Shown: positions 1-6,806, counted from the first letter of the stretch. The stretch is DNA of 11,405 bases from an uncultured Victivallales bacterium (GCA_934661375.1 CAKUJH010000057.1:1-11405); one strand, 5' to 3'. The notes: generated by a model from the letters alone, not told the origin. Program-made: numbers and translations.

Positions 1-215
1 TTTTCAGCCGGGAGAAACGAACGTGCGGAGCGGCATTGATCGTGTCGAAACTGGAGGAGATGACTTTGTCGAGCATCACCTTGTCAGTGCTTGTCGCCAA
101 TCTTTTCGGGATCCCGTTCGGTCCATTTTTTATTATCTTTTTGCGGGATGATCAAAACATCGGCAAAAAGCACCATATCCTGAGGTTTTTCGATGACGAT
201 GACAGTTTTTCATAA
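1..215 (+). CDS. C-terminal fragment of a membrane protein (partial at left edge), possibly a transporter
   Basis: A reading frame is open from base 3, with no stop until TAA at 213-215, giving 70 visible residues. The start lies outside the window. The fragment has a short charged/polar stretch, then one strong hydrophobic segment (about visible residues 24-47, containing VLVANLFGIPFGPFF), then the polar run LRDDQNIGKKHH and an acidic tail with four consecutive Asp. This is what the end of a polytopic membrane protein looks like: last helix plus cytoplasmic tail. The pattern of a Pro-containing last helix followed by a D/N-rich turn and Gly-Lys loosely recalls the C-terminus of Nramp-type metal transporters. 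That resemblance is from memory and weak. An internal ATG at 60 preceded by GGAGGAG could suggest a 51-codon gene, but the frame continues upstream and the SD sits too close to the ATG, so I read it as internal. It could also be a remnant of a decayed gene. Confidence 0.5.
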   Translation, partial: FSREKRTCGAALIVSKLEEMTLSSITLSVLVANLFGIPFGPFFIIFLRDDQNIGKKHHILRFFDDDDSFS

Positions 216-399
216 ATCCGGTAAATGCACACAGAGAGCCGCTCCATATAATTCAGGCATGACAAAAGTGCCCCCCTTCCGCAGAATCTCTGCATCCACC
301 GTAAAAATCATGCCTTATTGAGCAGACACTAAATATACGTTCCGCGGCGATTCGCTCGGCTGCGATATTCTGGATTAATCCATCATCATAAAATCAAAC

Positions 400-424
400 G
401 CCGGAGACGGATTTCCGCTCCGGC
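400..424 (-). terminator. Intrinsic terminator after azlD
   Basis: A compact hairpin has outer arms GCCGGAG (400-406) and CTCCGGC (418-424), and inner arms CGGA (408-411) and TCCG (414-417). There is one bulged base and a 2-base loop. On the minus strand the stem is followed by a T-rich stretch (GTTTGATTTTA). It lies about 25 bases beyond the azlD stop codon and very likely ends the murA-azlC-azlD transcript. Confidence 0.75.
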
Positions 425-449
425 ATTTTGCTTTCGGGGCAGGGGATAA

Positions 450-803
450 TCAGGGGAAAACTTTCTGCACCAGAATCATGTAGATCACGACACCGGCAAT
501 GATGGAAAGCAGCGGATTGCGTTTCCGCAGATGCAGACCGATCACCACCAGACCCGCGCCGATTTCCGGCAGATTCCAGCCGCTTGCCGCTCCGAACGGG
601 CGTGCTTTGAAATAGCCGCAGAAGCAGTAGACCACCAGCATGGCGATTGCCGCCGGAGAAACCACATCCCCGATGTAACGGATCAGTTCCGGCGGTTTTT
701 TGCCGCGTCCGAACGCCAGAAAAGGAAAGGCACGGAGCAGAAAATTTACTCCGCCTGTAACTGCCGTAAGCAGAATAAGATACAACGTCATATCATCCAT
801 CAC
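450..803 (-). CDS. azlD: AzlD-type branched-chain amino acid exporter subunit
   Basis: A small membrane protein of 117 residues with about four hydrophobic helices, the size and pattern of the AzlD family (PF05437). In this family AzlD/YgaH/BrnE pairs with a larger AzlC/YgaZ/BrnF partner to export branched-chain amino acids, and sometimes methionine, across the inner membrane. Visible features are a first helix with NFLLRAFPFLAFG, a Pro-Pro-Glu linker, VVSPAAIAMLVVYC, and a last helix ending in VFP. It directly follows azlC and overlaps it. The minus strand reads GTGATG, so the azlC stop TGA (802-800) lies between a GTG start at 803 and an ATG at 800. Either could initiate: the AAGGTG upstream is about 7 bases from the GTG and 10 from the ATG. 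The overlap implies translational coupling and roughly equal synthesis. The family call rests on the pairing as much as on the sequence, which is short and diverged. Confidence 0.88.
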   Translation of the reverse strand: MMDDMTLYLILLTAVTGGVNFLLRAFPFLAFGRGKKPPELIRYIGDVVSPAAIAMLVVYCFCGYFKARPFGAASGWNLPEIGAGLVVIGLHLRKRNPLLSIIAGVVIYMILVQKVFP

Positions 804-1522
804 GACAGCACCTTCTTCCCATCGGAATTTTCATGCAGACGTCCGCGCATGAGCAGCAGTACAGCCAGCATCAGAATCATGGACGGTATCAGCAGTTTGT
901 CCGGCTGGAAAAAGAACCGGCAGAAAATGGTTGCCGCCAGCCCGGTCAGCGCGGGAATGCGGTTGCGTTTTTCCCGGCACTGATCGGTCAGAATCACCAG
1001 AAACAGCGCGGTCATGGCAAAATCAATGCCCCGGTTGTCGAATTGCAGACCGGAACCGGTCAGCGCGCCCGCCGTCACTCCGATGAACCAGTAGCAGTGG
1101 TTCATCGCCGCCACGGCGAAACAATATGATACGGAGTTTTCGCCCGGCGGCACCTTGTTTTCCACTTCCAGCGCATATGTTTCATCGGTCAGCGACCAGA
1201 TCAGATAAAGTTTTTTCCACAGAGAGATTCCCCTGAAACGTTCCAGCAGAGACAAACCGTACATGGCGTAACGCAGGTTCAGACAGAGAGTCAGCAGAGC
1301 CACATCCAGCAGGCTGGTGTGTTTCTGAATCCATTCGGACATCAGGAACTGCAAAGCTCCGGAGATGTTGACGGCACTGGTCAGGAATGCCCAGAAACTT
1401 TTCAGAGGCGCATCCACTCTGCCGGCGAACAGCACTCCTGCGGCGAAGCCCATCGCAAGATAACCCATCAGCACAGGCAGCGAGCTGATCCAGGCACTTT
1501 TCAGCAATTTACGTGAAATCAT
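800..1522 (-). CDS. azlC: AzlC-type branched-chain amino acid exporter, large subunit
   Basis: A polytopic inner-membrane protein of 240 residues, the usual length for AzlC/YgaZ (PF03591). Family hallmarks seen in order: the N-terminal SLPVLMGYLAMGFAAG segment, a helix with NISGALQFL, the conserved LNLRYAMYGLSL stretch, SLTDETYAL, and GIDFAMTALFLVILTDQ. With AzlD it should form an exporter for leucine, isoleucine or valine, and related compounds may also be exported. The start ATG at 1522 is 16 bases beyond the murA stop. I see no strong Shine-Dalgarno immediately upstream, so translation may depend on ribosomes arriving from murA. azlD overlaps its end. Context suggests co-transcription with murA; no LRP- or AzlB-like regulator is visible nearby. 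Substrate specificity cannot be read from the sequence. Confidence 0.93.
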   Translation of the reverse strand: MISRKLLKSAWISSLPVLMGYLAMGFAAGVLFAGRVDAPLKSFWAFLTSAVNISGALQFLMSEWIQKHTSLLDVALLTLCLNLRYAMYGLSLLERFRGISLWKKLYLIWSLTDETYALEVENKVPPGENSVSYCFAVAAMNHCYWFIGVTAGALTGSGLQFDNRGIDFAMTALFLVILTDQCREKRNRIPALTGLAATIFCRFFFQPDKLLIPSMILMLAVLLLMRGRLHENSDGKKVLS

Positions 1523-1538
1523 TTGAACAGCAATCCGG

Positions 1539-2825
1539 TCAATGTTCTTCCAGGGTTACTTCCACGCCGAGCGCGGTCAGTTTTTCGCAGATGTTGGCAT
1601 AGCCGCGGAAAATCGTATCGGCGTTATGCACGATGGAACGTCCTTTGGCACAGACTCCCGCCAGCACCATCGCCATACCGGCACGGATGTCCGGACTGGA
1701 CATTTCCACGGCATGGAGTTTCGCCGGACCGGAAATCACCACGCGGTGCGGGTCGCAGACCACGGCATTGGCACCCATGGCAATCAGACGGTCCACAAAG
1801 TAGATGCGGCTTTCAAACATTTTTTCGAAGAACAGCACGGACCCTTTCGCCTGGGTGGCGCAGACAATCATGCAGCTCATCATGTCGCTGGGGAACTGCG
1901 GCCACGGTCCGTCGGAAATCTGTGGAATCGCATTGCCGAAATCCGGCTGGATTTTCATCCGCTGTCCGCCGGGAACTTCGATCCGGTTCGGATGTATTCT
2001 GAAACGGACGCCGATCCGTTCAAATACGCGGCGGGTCATCCAGTAATCATGCGGACGCAGGATACCGGTAATGGTAACCGGGCTTTTCGTGCAGGCGGCA
2101 AGAGCAATGTAGCTGGCGGCTTCAATGTGGTCGCCTTCCACGGTAACTTCCGCACCGTGCAGTTTGTTTCCCTTGACGATCAGTGTATTGGAATCCAGAC
2201 CGGAGATTTCCGCGCCCATGGCAATGAGCATTTCTCCCAGCTGCCGGACATGCGGTTCCGACGCCGCATTGCGGATCATGGTCGTTCCGGAAGCCGTTGC
2301 CGCCACCATCAGAATATGTTCGGTCGCCGTTACGCTGGCTTCATCCAGAAAGATTTCCGTTCCGTGCAGACCGCGCAAAGAGGTTTCAAAAGTGAAAGGA
2401 ATTTCTTCATCGCGCAGGGCGATACCGAGTTTTTTCAGTCCGTAAAAATGGGAATCCAGACGGCGGCGTCCGATCACGTCTCCGCCCGGCGGATACAGCA
2501 CGGAGGAACCGCAGCGCGCAGCCAGCGGTCCGGCAAACAGAAATGAAGTGCGCAGCGCGGAACACATCGCTTTGGGAATCTCATTGCGGGTAACTCCGGA
2601 AGCGTTGACGCGAACCGTGGTGCCGTTCCGGTCGACGGACGCACCCAGCGCGGAAAGAATTTTCAGCATCATATCCACATCGGTGATTTCCGGAACGTTG
2701 CGGAGAACCACATCGTCATCCGTCAGAAGGGTTGCAGCAATCATCGGCAGAACCGCGTTTTTGTTTCCTCCGACTTCCACTGTTCCCCCGATCCGGGAAG
2801 TTCCGTTGATAATGAGACTGCGCAT
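1539..2825 (-). CDS. murA: UDP-N-acetylglucosamine 1-carboxyvinyltransferase, Cys-to-Asp form
   Basis: MurA transfers enolpyruvate from PEP to UDP-GlcNAc in the cytoplasm, the first committed step of peptidoglycan synthesis. With the ATG at 2825 the protein is 428 residues, close to E. coli MurA (419). Visible landmarks: GNKNAVLP (Lys22/Asn23 positions), the active-site loop YPPGGDVIGRRRLDSH (111-126), EPHVRQL near 190, FPSDM with the general-base-type Asp314, PDIRAG with Arg381, and RGY near 408. The loop residue normally Cys115 is Asp116 here (GAC, 2478-2480); that substitution is known in chlamydial and mycobacterial MurA and gives intrinsic fosfomycin insensitivity. The same frame is open back to an ATG at 2891, but those 22 extra codons do not look like MurA and run through the ppdK terminator hairpin, so I reject that start. 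A GGAG lies about 12 bases before 2825. azlC follows after 16 bases. I saw no convincing promoter between the terminator and the start. Confidence 0.96.
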   Translation of the reverse strand: MRSLIINGTSRIGGTVEVGGNKNAVLPMIAATLLTDDDVVLRNVPEITDVDMMLKILSALGASVDRNGTTVRVNASGVTRNEIPKAMCSALRTSFLFAGPLAARCGSSVLYPPGGDVIGRRRLDSHFYGLKKLGIALRDEEIPFTFETSLRGLHGTEIFLDEASVTATEHILMVAATASGTTMIRNAASEPHVRQLGEMLIAMGAEISGLDSNTLIVKGNKLHGAEVTVEGDHIEAASYIALAACTKSPVTITGILRPHDYWMTRRVFERIGVRFRIHPNRIEVPGGQRMKIQPDFGNAIPQISDGPWPQFPSDMMSCMIVCATQAKGSVLFFEKMFESRIYFVDRLIAMGANAVVCDPHRVVISGPAKLHAVEMSSPDIRAGMAMVLAGVCAKGRSIVHNADTIFRGYANICEKLTALGVEVTLEEH

Positions 2826-2863
2826 TTTTATGTTTTGCTCCAATGCTGTTTGTGGTTGAAAAT

Positions 2864-2902
2864 AAAAAAGGGAGAGGCACTTTCGTTTCACTCTCCCCTT
2901 TT
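2864..2902 (-). terminator. Intrinsic terminator after ppdK
   Basis: The inverted repeat GGGAGAG (2870-2876) / CTCTCCC (2891-2897) has a 14-base loop, extended by A/T pairs on both sides around one bulged base. On the minus strand the stem is followed by a run of six T (2864-2869), as in Rho-independent terminators. The other side is also T-rich (2899-2902), so it could act weakly on the plus strand too. It lies about 19 bases past the ppdK stop and only about 38 bases upstream of the murA start. Confidence 0.82.
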
Positions 2903-2920
2903 ATGGCGAAGAATGCGGAA

Positions 2921-5665
2921 TTATTTATCCGCAATTGCTGCCTGTGCCGCCGCCAGACGTGCGATCGGCACACGGAACGGACTGCAGGACACGTAGGTGA
3001 GGCCGAGTCCATGACAGAAAGCCACGGATTTCGGATCGCCGCCCTGTTCGCCGCAGATGCCGACTTTCAAAGCCTTGCGGACCGAACGTCCAGCCTGAAC
3101 CGCATGACGGATCAGGAATCCGACGCCATCCTGGTCAATGGACTGGAACGGATCCGCCGTCAGCAGCTTTTTGTCCAGATACGCATCCAGGAAACCGCCG
3201 ACGTCGTCGCGGCTGAATCCGAAAGTCATCTGGGTCAGGTCGTTGGTGCCGAAGGAGAAGAATTCCGCCTCTTCCGCCATGCGGTCAGCCAGCAGAGCGG
3301 CGCGCGGGATTTCGATCATGGTACCGACCATGTAATCCAGCTTTTTCAGCTTATTCTTCTTCATGACTTCTTCCGCGACGGATGCGATGATTTTTTTCTG
3401 ATCGCGGAGTTCGTTCGGGTCGCAGGTAACCGGAATCATGATTTCCGGTTTGCACTTGCCGCCGTCCTTGATGATTTCCGCGGCGCATTCCAGAATGGCG
3501 CGGACCTGCATGGCGGTAACTTCCGGATAGGTAACGCCCAGACGCACACCGCGATGCCCCATCATCGGGTTGTTTTCCTTGAGGGCGGCCGCCCGTTTTT
3601 CGAATTCGTAGAGAGAAATCTTCAACGCCTTGGCGATTTCCTTTTTCTGGTCGTCGCTGTGCGGAATGAATTCATGCAGCGGGGGATCCAGCAGACGGAC
3701 CGTAACCGGCAGTCCGTCCATCGCTTTGAGCGTGGCCATCACGTCTTTCCTGACATACGGGAAAAGTTCTTTGAGCGCTTTTTCGCGTTCTTCCGTGGTG
3801 GCGGAAAGAATCATTTTGCGGAGAGCGAACAGCGGTTTCGCCGCGCCTTTTCCGTAAAACATGTGTTCCGTGCGGAACAGACCGATGCCTTCCGCGCCGA
3901 AACTGCGGGCGAGCGCCGCGTCGTCAGGCGTATCCGCATTGGCGCGGACGCCCAGTTTGCGGAAGGAGTCCGCCAGTTTCATGAACTTCACAAAACGCGG
4001 ATTTTCCGCGGCGGAGATCGTGGCGACTTCCCCTGCGTAGGCGTAACCTCTGGTTCCGTTCAGACTCAGCATGTCGCCTTCCTTGAAGGAGAATTTGCCG
4101 ACGGAGAACGTGCCCTTGGCTTCGTCAATTTTCATTTCTCCCGCGCCGACGATACAGCATTTGCCCCAGCCGCGGCAGACCAGAGCCGCATGGCTGGTCA
4201 TGCCGCCGCGCGCCGTCAGAATGCCGTCCGCCGCACGCATCCCTTCCACGTCTTCCGGGTTGGTTTCTTCGCGGACCAGAATGGTGTTGATCCCTTTGGC
4301 GCGGAATTCGACCGCTTTTTCGGAGGTGAACACGATTTTGCCGACAGCGCCGCCGGGTCCGGCGGGCAGCCCTTTGGTGACCAGCGTCGCTTTCTTCTCG
4401 GCGGCGGGGTCGAGGATCGGCAGTAGCAGTTCGTACAGCTGGTTCGGGGAGACCCGCATGACAGCCGTCTGCTTGTCGATGAGTTTTTCATCCAGCATGT
4501 CCATTGCCATATTGAGGGCCGCCATGCCGGTGCGTTTGCCCACGCGGCACTGGAGCATGTAGAGTTTCTTTTCCTGAATGGTGAACTCGATGTCGAGCAT
4601 GTCGTGATAATGTTTTTCGAGCTTGGCGCGGATTCCTGCCAGTTCCTTGTAAATGGCGGGCAGGAGTTCCTGCATGGAACCGAGGTGCTTGTTCTGCTCG
4701 TTCTTGGTGTCGTCGTTCAACGGGTTCGGGGTACGGGTCCCGGCAACCACGTCTTCGCCCTGGGCGTTGACCAGCCATTCACCGTAGAATTTGTTGTCGC
4801 CGGTCGCCGGGTCGCGGGTGAACGCCACACCGGTGGCGGAGGTGTCGCCCATATTGCCGAACACCATGCTCTGGACGTTGACGGCGGTTCCCCAATCATC
4901 CGGAATGCCTTCGATGCGGCGGTAGGAGACTGCTTTTTTGCCGTTCCAGCTTTTGAACACGGCGCCGATGCCGCCCCAGAGCTGTTCCCGTGCGTCGTCG
5001 GGGAAGTCGGCTTTGAGAACTTTCTTCACAGTCTTCTTGAAGGTGTCGCAGAGTTTCTTGAGGTCATCCACGGTCAAGTCGGTGTCGGACGTATATTTCT
5101 TTTTGGATTTGTACGCCGCCAGAATGTCGTCCAGCTGTTTGCGGATGCCTTTGCCTTCGGCGGGTTCGATGCCTTCGGCTTTTTCCATGACCACATCGGA
5201 ATACATCATGATGAGACGGCGGTAGGCGTCATAGACGAAGCGTTCATTTTTGGTTTTCCTGATGAGTCCGGGGATGGTGGCGGAGGAGAGGCCGACATTG
5301 AGGACGGTCTCCATCATGCCGGGCATGGAACTGCGCGCGCCGGAACGGCAGGAAACCAGCAGCGGATTCTTTGGGTCGCCGAATTTCATGCCCATGATTT
5401 TTTCCACTTTCGCGAGAGCTTCATCAACTTGTTTTGTCAGGCAGACCGGATATGCCATGCCGTTGTTGAAATAGTCCACGCAGCATTCCGTGGTGATGGT
5501 GAACCCGGCGGGGACCGGAAGATCGAGATTTGCCATTTCCGCCAGATTTGCGCCTTTGCCTCCCAGCAGGTTTTTCATGGAGGCGTTGCCGTCGGAGATC
5601 CCTTTGCCGAACAGGTACACGTACTTGACTTCGGCAGCTTTTTTGATGACTTTTCTGGTTGCCAT
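2921..5665 (-). CDS. ppdK: Pyruvate, phosphate dikinase
   Basis: Cytoplasmic enzyme that interconverts pyruvate + ATP + Pi and PEP + AMP + PPi, working in gluconeogenesis or in PPi-linked glycolysis. The protein is 914 residues against roughly 870-900 for the family. Domains in order: N-terminal ATP-grasp nucleotide-binding domain (YVYLFGKG, GGKGANLAEM at 35-44, CRSGARSSMPGMM at 106-118, GEDVVAGTRTPNP at 303-315); swivelling phosphohistidine domain with GGMTSHAA and catalytic His492 two residues after the regulatory-type Thr490; C-terminal PEP/pyruvate TIM barrel (GLFRTEHMF 595-603, MMGHRGVRLG, FFSFGTNDLTQM 802-813, GICGEQGGD with Cys871, and YVSCSPFRVPIARLAAAQAA at the end). All key residues are present, so it should be active. 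It has about 12 extra basic residues before the usual VYLFGKG start; the AAAGGA seven bases upstream of the ATG supports this start. No PPDK regulatory kinase/phosphatase (DUF299) gene is in the window. The gene is apparently transcribed alone, with a terminator after it. Confidence 0.98.
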   Translation of the reverse strand: MATRKVIKKAAEVKYVYLFGKGISDGNASMKNLLGGKGANLAEMANLDLPVPAGFTITTECCVDYFNNGMAYPVCLTKQVDEALAKVEKIMGMKFGDPKNPLLVSCRSGARSSMPGMMETVLNVGLSSATIPGLIRKTKNERFVYDAYRRLIMMYSDVVMEKAEGIEPAEGKGIRKQLDDILAAYKSKKKYTSDTDLTVDDLKKLCDTFKKTVKKVLKADFPDDAREQLWGGIGAVFKSWNGKKAVSYRRIEGIPDDWGTAVNVQSMVFGNMGDTSATGVAFTRDPATGDNKFYGEWLVNAQGEDVVAGTRTPNPLNDDTKNEQNKHLGSMQELLPAIYKELAGIRAKLEKHYHDMLDIEFTIQEKKLYMLQCRVGKRTGMAALNMAMDMLDEKLIDKQTAVMRVSPNQLYELLLPILDPAAEKKATLVTKGLPAGPGGAVGKIVFTSEKAVEFRAKGINTILVREETNPEDVEGMRAADGILTARGGMTSHAALVCRGWGKCCIVGAGEMKIDEAKGTFSVGKFSFKEGDMLSLNGTRGYAYAGEVATISAAENPRFVKFMKLADSFRKLGVRANADTPDDAALARSFGAEGIGLFRTEHMFYGKGAAKPLFALRKMILSATTEEREKALKELFPYVRKDVMATLKAMDGLPVTVRLLDPPLHEFIPHSDDQKKEIAKALKISLYEFEKRAAALKENNPMMGHRGVRLGVTYPEVTAMQVRAILECAAEIIKDGGKCKPEIMIPVTCDPNELRDQKKIIASVAEEVMKKNKLKKLDYMVGTMIEIPRAALLADRMAEEAEFFSFGTNDLTQMTFGFSRDDVGGFLDAYLDKKLLTADPFQSIDQDGVGFLIRHAVQAGRSVRKALKVGICGEQGGDPKSVAFCHGLGLTYVSCSPFRVPIARLAAAQAAIADK

Positions 5666-5725
5666 CTTTTTTTCCTTTCAGAATGATTTCTTTTTTGCGT
5701 AAAGATTAGAGACAAGATAATTGCT

Positions 5726-5746
5726 CAGAAATTACGGGAATTTCTG
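5726..5746. repeat. Perfect 8-bp inverted repeat between lipoprotein gene and ppdK
   Basis: CAGAAATT (5726-5733) and AATTTCTG (5739-5746) flank five bases. The right arm abuts the stop codon of the lipoprotein gene (5747-5749). Nothing like a T-run follows on the minus strand, so it is either a weak terminator or an operator upstream of ppdK, whose start is 60 bases away. The symmetry is seen directly; the role is inferred. Confidence 0.5.
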
Positions 5747-6151
5747 TCAAAAACTTTCAAATGCAGAGATAAGCTCCTTTTTTTTGAGGTTGGTATCATG
5801 TGCGATCATCACGAAACAGCCGTTGATCTGTGCCGGAAACGCGATGCCGTTAATATATAGAAGTTTTGACTTTTTGATCTGATCCAGTTTGTGCCGCTGT
5901 TTTTTCAGGGAAAGGTCGTATTTGTAGAAAAAGACATCCCGCCCTTCCACGGTCATGGAAACGCCGTCTATGGCTTTTACCGGCGGAACAAAAACTTTGC
6001 CGGAATACACGCCGCCCGCACTGGACGCCATGTGATTGACCAGCTCCTGCAAGGTGCGGTCGCTGTTGTCCGTGGTCATGCAGGCCCCCAGCAGCAGAAG
6101 CAGCAGCATTGCCGCCGCCATTGTTTTCCATCGTTTGACTGACGATACCAT
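5747..6151 (-). CDS. Small predicted lipoprotein of unknown function
   Basis: The protein is 134 residues from the ATG at 6151. It has a classic lipoprotein signal: basic N-terminus (VSSVKRWK), hydrophobic core with a run of seven Leu, and lipobox LGAC with the lipidated Cys at residue 24. Residue +2 is Met rather than Asp, so nothing argues for inner-membrane retention; it may be sorted to an outer membrane. The mature part (about 110 residues) begins with a polar stretch (TTDNSDRTLQELVNHM), then alternating patches suggestive of beta strands (VYSGKVFVPPV, VSMTVEGRDVFFYKYDL), a lysine-rich stretch and the ending ELISAFESF. I recognise no family. The frame is open to a GTG at 6187, but AGGGGA six bases before 6151 and the proper signal-peptide length decide for 6151. 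It is divergent from trmL; ppdK lies downstream on the same strand after 81 bases. It may be a lineage-specific envelope protein. Confidence 0.72.
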   Translation of the reverse strand: MVSSVKRWKTMAAAMLLLLLLGACMTTDNSDRTLQELVNHMASSAGGVYSGKVFVPPVKAIDGVSMTVEGRDVFFYKYDLSLKKQRHKLDQIKKSKLLYINGIAFPAQINGCFVMIAHDTNLKKKELISAFESF

Positions 6152-6157
6152 ACAAAT

Positions 6158-6163
6158 TCCCCT
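6158..6163 (-). promoter_or_regulatory. Ribosome binding site deciding the lipoprotein start
   Basis: The minus strand reads AGGGGA six bases before the ATG at 6151. The alternative GTG at 6187 has no comparable site, so this fixes the start and gives a signal peptide of normal length. Confidence 0.7.
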
Positions 6164-6216
6164 GTCGTTCAAAAAAACCGATGACACGGTTTGTGTGTTT
6201 CTCTCATGAAGACCTT

Positions 6217-6244
6217 AATCTATACCGCATTTTTGACTTTTCAA
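6217..6244 (-). promoter_or_regulatory. Candidate promoter of the lipoprotein gene
   Basis: The minus strand shows TTGAAA (6244-6239), a 16-base spacer and TAGATT (6222-6217), a fair sigma-70-type match. The 5' leader would be about 55-60 bases. The -35 box is one half of the palindrome at 6238-6252. Read from sequence only. Confidence 0.4.
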
Positions 6245-6252
6245 GTTGAAAA
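6238..6252. promoter_or_regulatory. 15-base palindrome over both divergent -35 boxes (candidate operator)
   Basis: TTTTCAA-G-TTGAAAA is a perfect inverted repeat of 7 + 1 + 7 bases. Its right half supplies the TTGAAA of the trmL promoter and its left half, on the other strand, the TTGAAA of the lipoprotein promoter. A dimeric regulator bound here could shut both promoters. Alternatively, two back-to-back TTGAAA boxes produce the symmetry by themselves. Confidence 0.4.
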
Positions 6253-6274
6253 TCACCGCTTTATGAAATATATT
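6246..6274 (+). promoter_or_regulatory. Sigma-70-type promoter of trmL and downstream gene
   Basis: TTGAAA (6246-6251, 5 of 6 to consensus), exactly 17 bases, then TATATT (6269-6274, 5 of 6). This is the best promoter match I can see in the window. It would start transcription near 6281, leaving a leader of about 50 AT-rich bases before the trmL ATG. Confidence 0.65.
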
Positions 6275-6332
6275 ACGTTAATCTTTCATCTATTTAAAAA
6301 ATCATCTTTTGAAATACAGGGAATGAAAACCG

Positions 6333-6806
6333 ATGGAAACATTGTTCAATATTGTTCTGGTTGCTCCGGAAATACCGCAGAACACCGGAAATATCGGGCG
6401 CATCTGCGCCTGCACCGGATGTCTGCTGCACCTGGTAAAACCGCTCGGCTTTGAACTGGATGACCGGCATGTGCGGCGTTCCGGCATGGATTACTGGCGG
6501 CATATCCGGTATGAAATACATGAATCCTGGCAGGATTTTCTGCAATACAAAGGGGACGCGCCGATGTACCTTTACTCGACCAAAGCGGAAAAATCCTACT
6601 GGGACGCCCCTATGGAAGACGGCTCATATCTGGTTTTCGGCAGCGAGGGTTCGGGCTTGCCGCAGGAAATCCACGATGCGTTCGCCCCGTATTTTTACAC
6701 CATCCCGATGCCCGGCAATTTCTCCCGCAGCCTGAATCTGGCAAATTCCACGGCCGTAGTGATTTACGAAGGTCTCCGGAGACGTCTCCGCGGCGAGGTC
6801 CTCTGA
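6333..6806 (+). CDS. trmL: tRNA (cytidine/uridine-2'-O-)-methyltransferase TrmL (SPOUT family)
   Basis: TrmL (YibK) uses S-adenosylmethionine to methylate the 2'-O of the wobble base 34 of certain tRNA(Leu) isoacceptors. The protein is 157 residues, the same as E. coli TrmL, and consists only of the trefoil-knotted SPOUT domain. All three SpoU motifs are visible: PEIPQNTGNIGR (12-23), FGSEGSGLP (102-110), and SRSLNLANSTAVVIYE (131-146), the last forming the knot and SAM pocket. LDDRHVRRSGMDYW (42-55) matches the TrmL-specific insertion. The ATG at 6333 follows AGGGA by ten bases, and a strong promoter lies at 6246. The stop TGA shares its A with the start of the next gene (TGATG), so the two are translationally coupled. 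Other small SPOUT enzymes are conceivable, but length and motif wording favour TrmL. Confidence 0.95.
   Translation: METLFNIVLVAPEIPQNTGNIGRICACTGCLLHLVKPLGFELDDRHVRRSGMDYWRHIRYEIHESWQDFLQYKGDAPMYLYSTKAEKSYWDAPMEDGSYLVFGSEGSGLPQEIHDAFAPYFYTIPMPGNFSRSLNLANSTAVVIYEGLRRRLRGEVL

Noticed and set aside
210..311. 33-codon frame on the minus strand in the gap left of azlD
   Set aside because: Very short, with only a weak AAGG too close to the ATG, and the stop overlaps the end of the plus-strand fragment. Not distinguishable from chance.
2826..2891. 22-codon N-terminal extension of MurA
   Set aside because: It runs through the ppdK terminator hairpin, has no resemblance to MurA N-termini, and the normal MurA start MRSLIINGTSRIGG begins at 2825.
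2843..4426. Long open frame (527 codons) on the plus strand opposite ppdK
   Set aside because: It is antisense to a fully conserved ppdK. The product is rich in His, Arg, Gln and Phe without domain logic, typical of the complement of a biased coding frame.
4604..5686. Open frame of 360 codons on the plus strand opposite the 5' half of ppdK
   Set aside because: Shadow of ppdK codon usage; no ribosome site and no recognisable protein pattern.
5703..5731. TTTCTG-17-TAATCT as a ppdK promoter
   Set aside because: Spacing is right, but both boxes match the consensus poorly and the -35 lies in the palindrome. Too weak to call.
6152..6187. GTG start for the lipoprotein at 6187
   Set aside because: No Shine-Dalgarno, and it would put 12 odd residues before a normal signal peptide. 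The ATG at 6151 has AGGGGA at good spacing.
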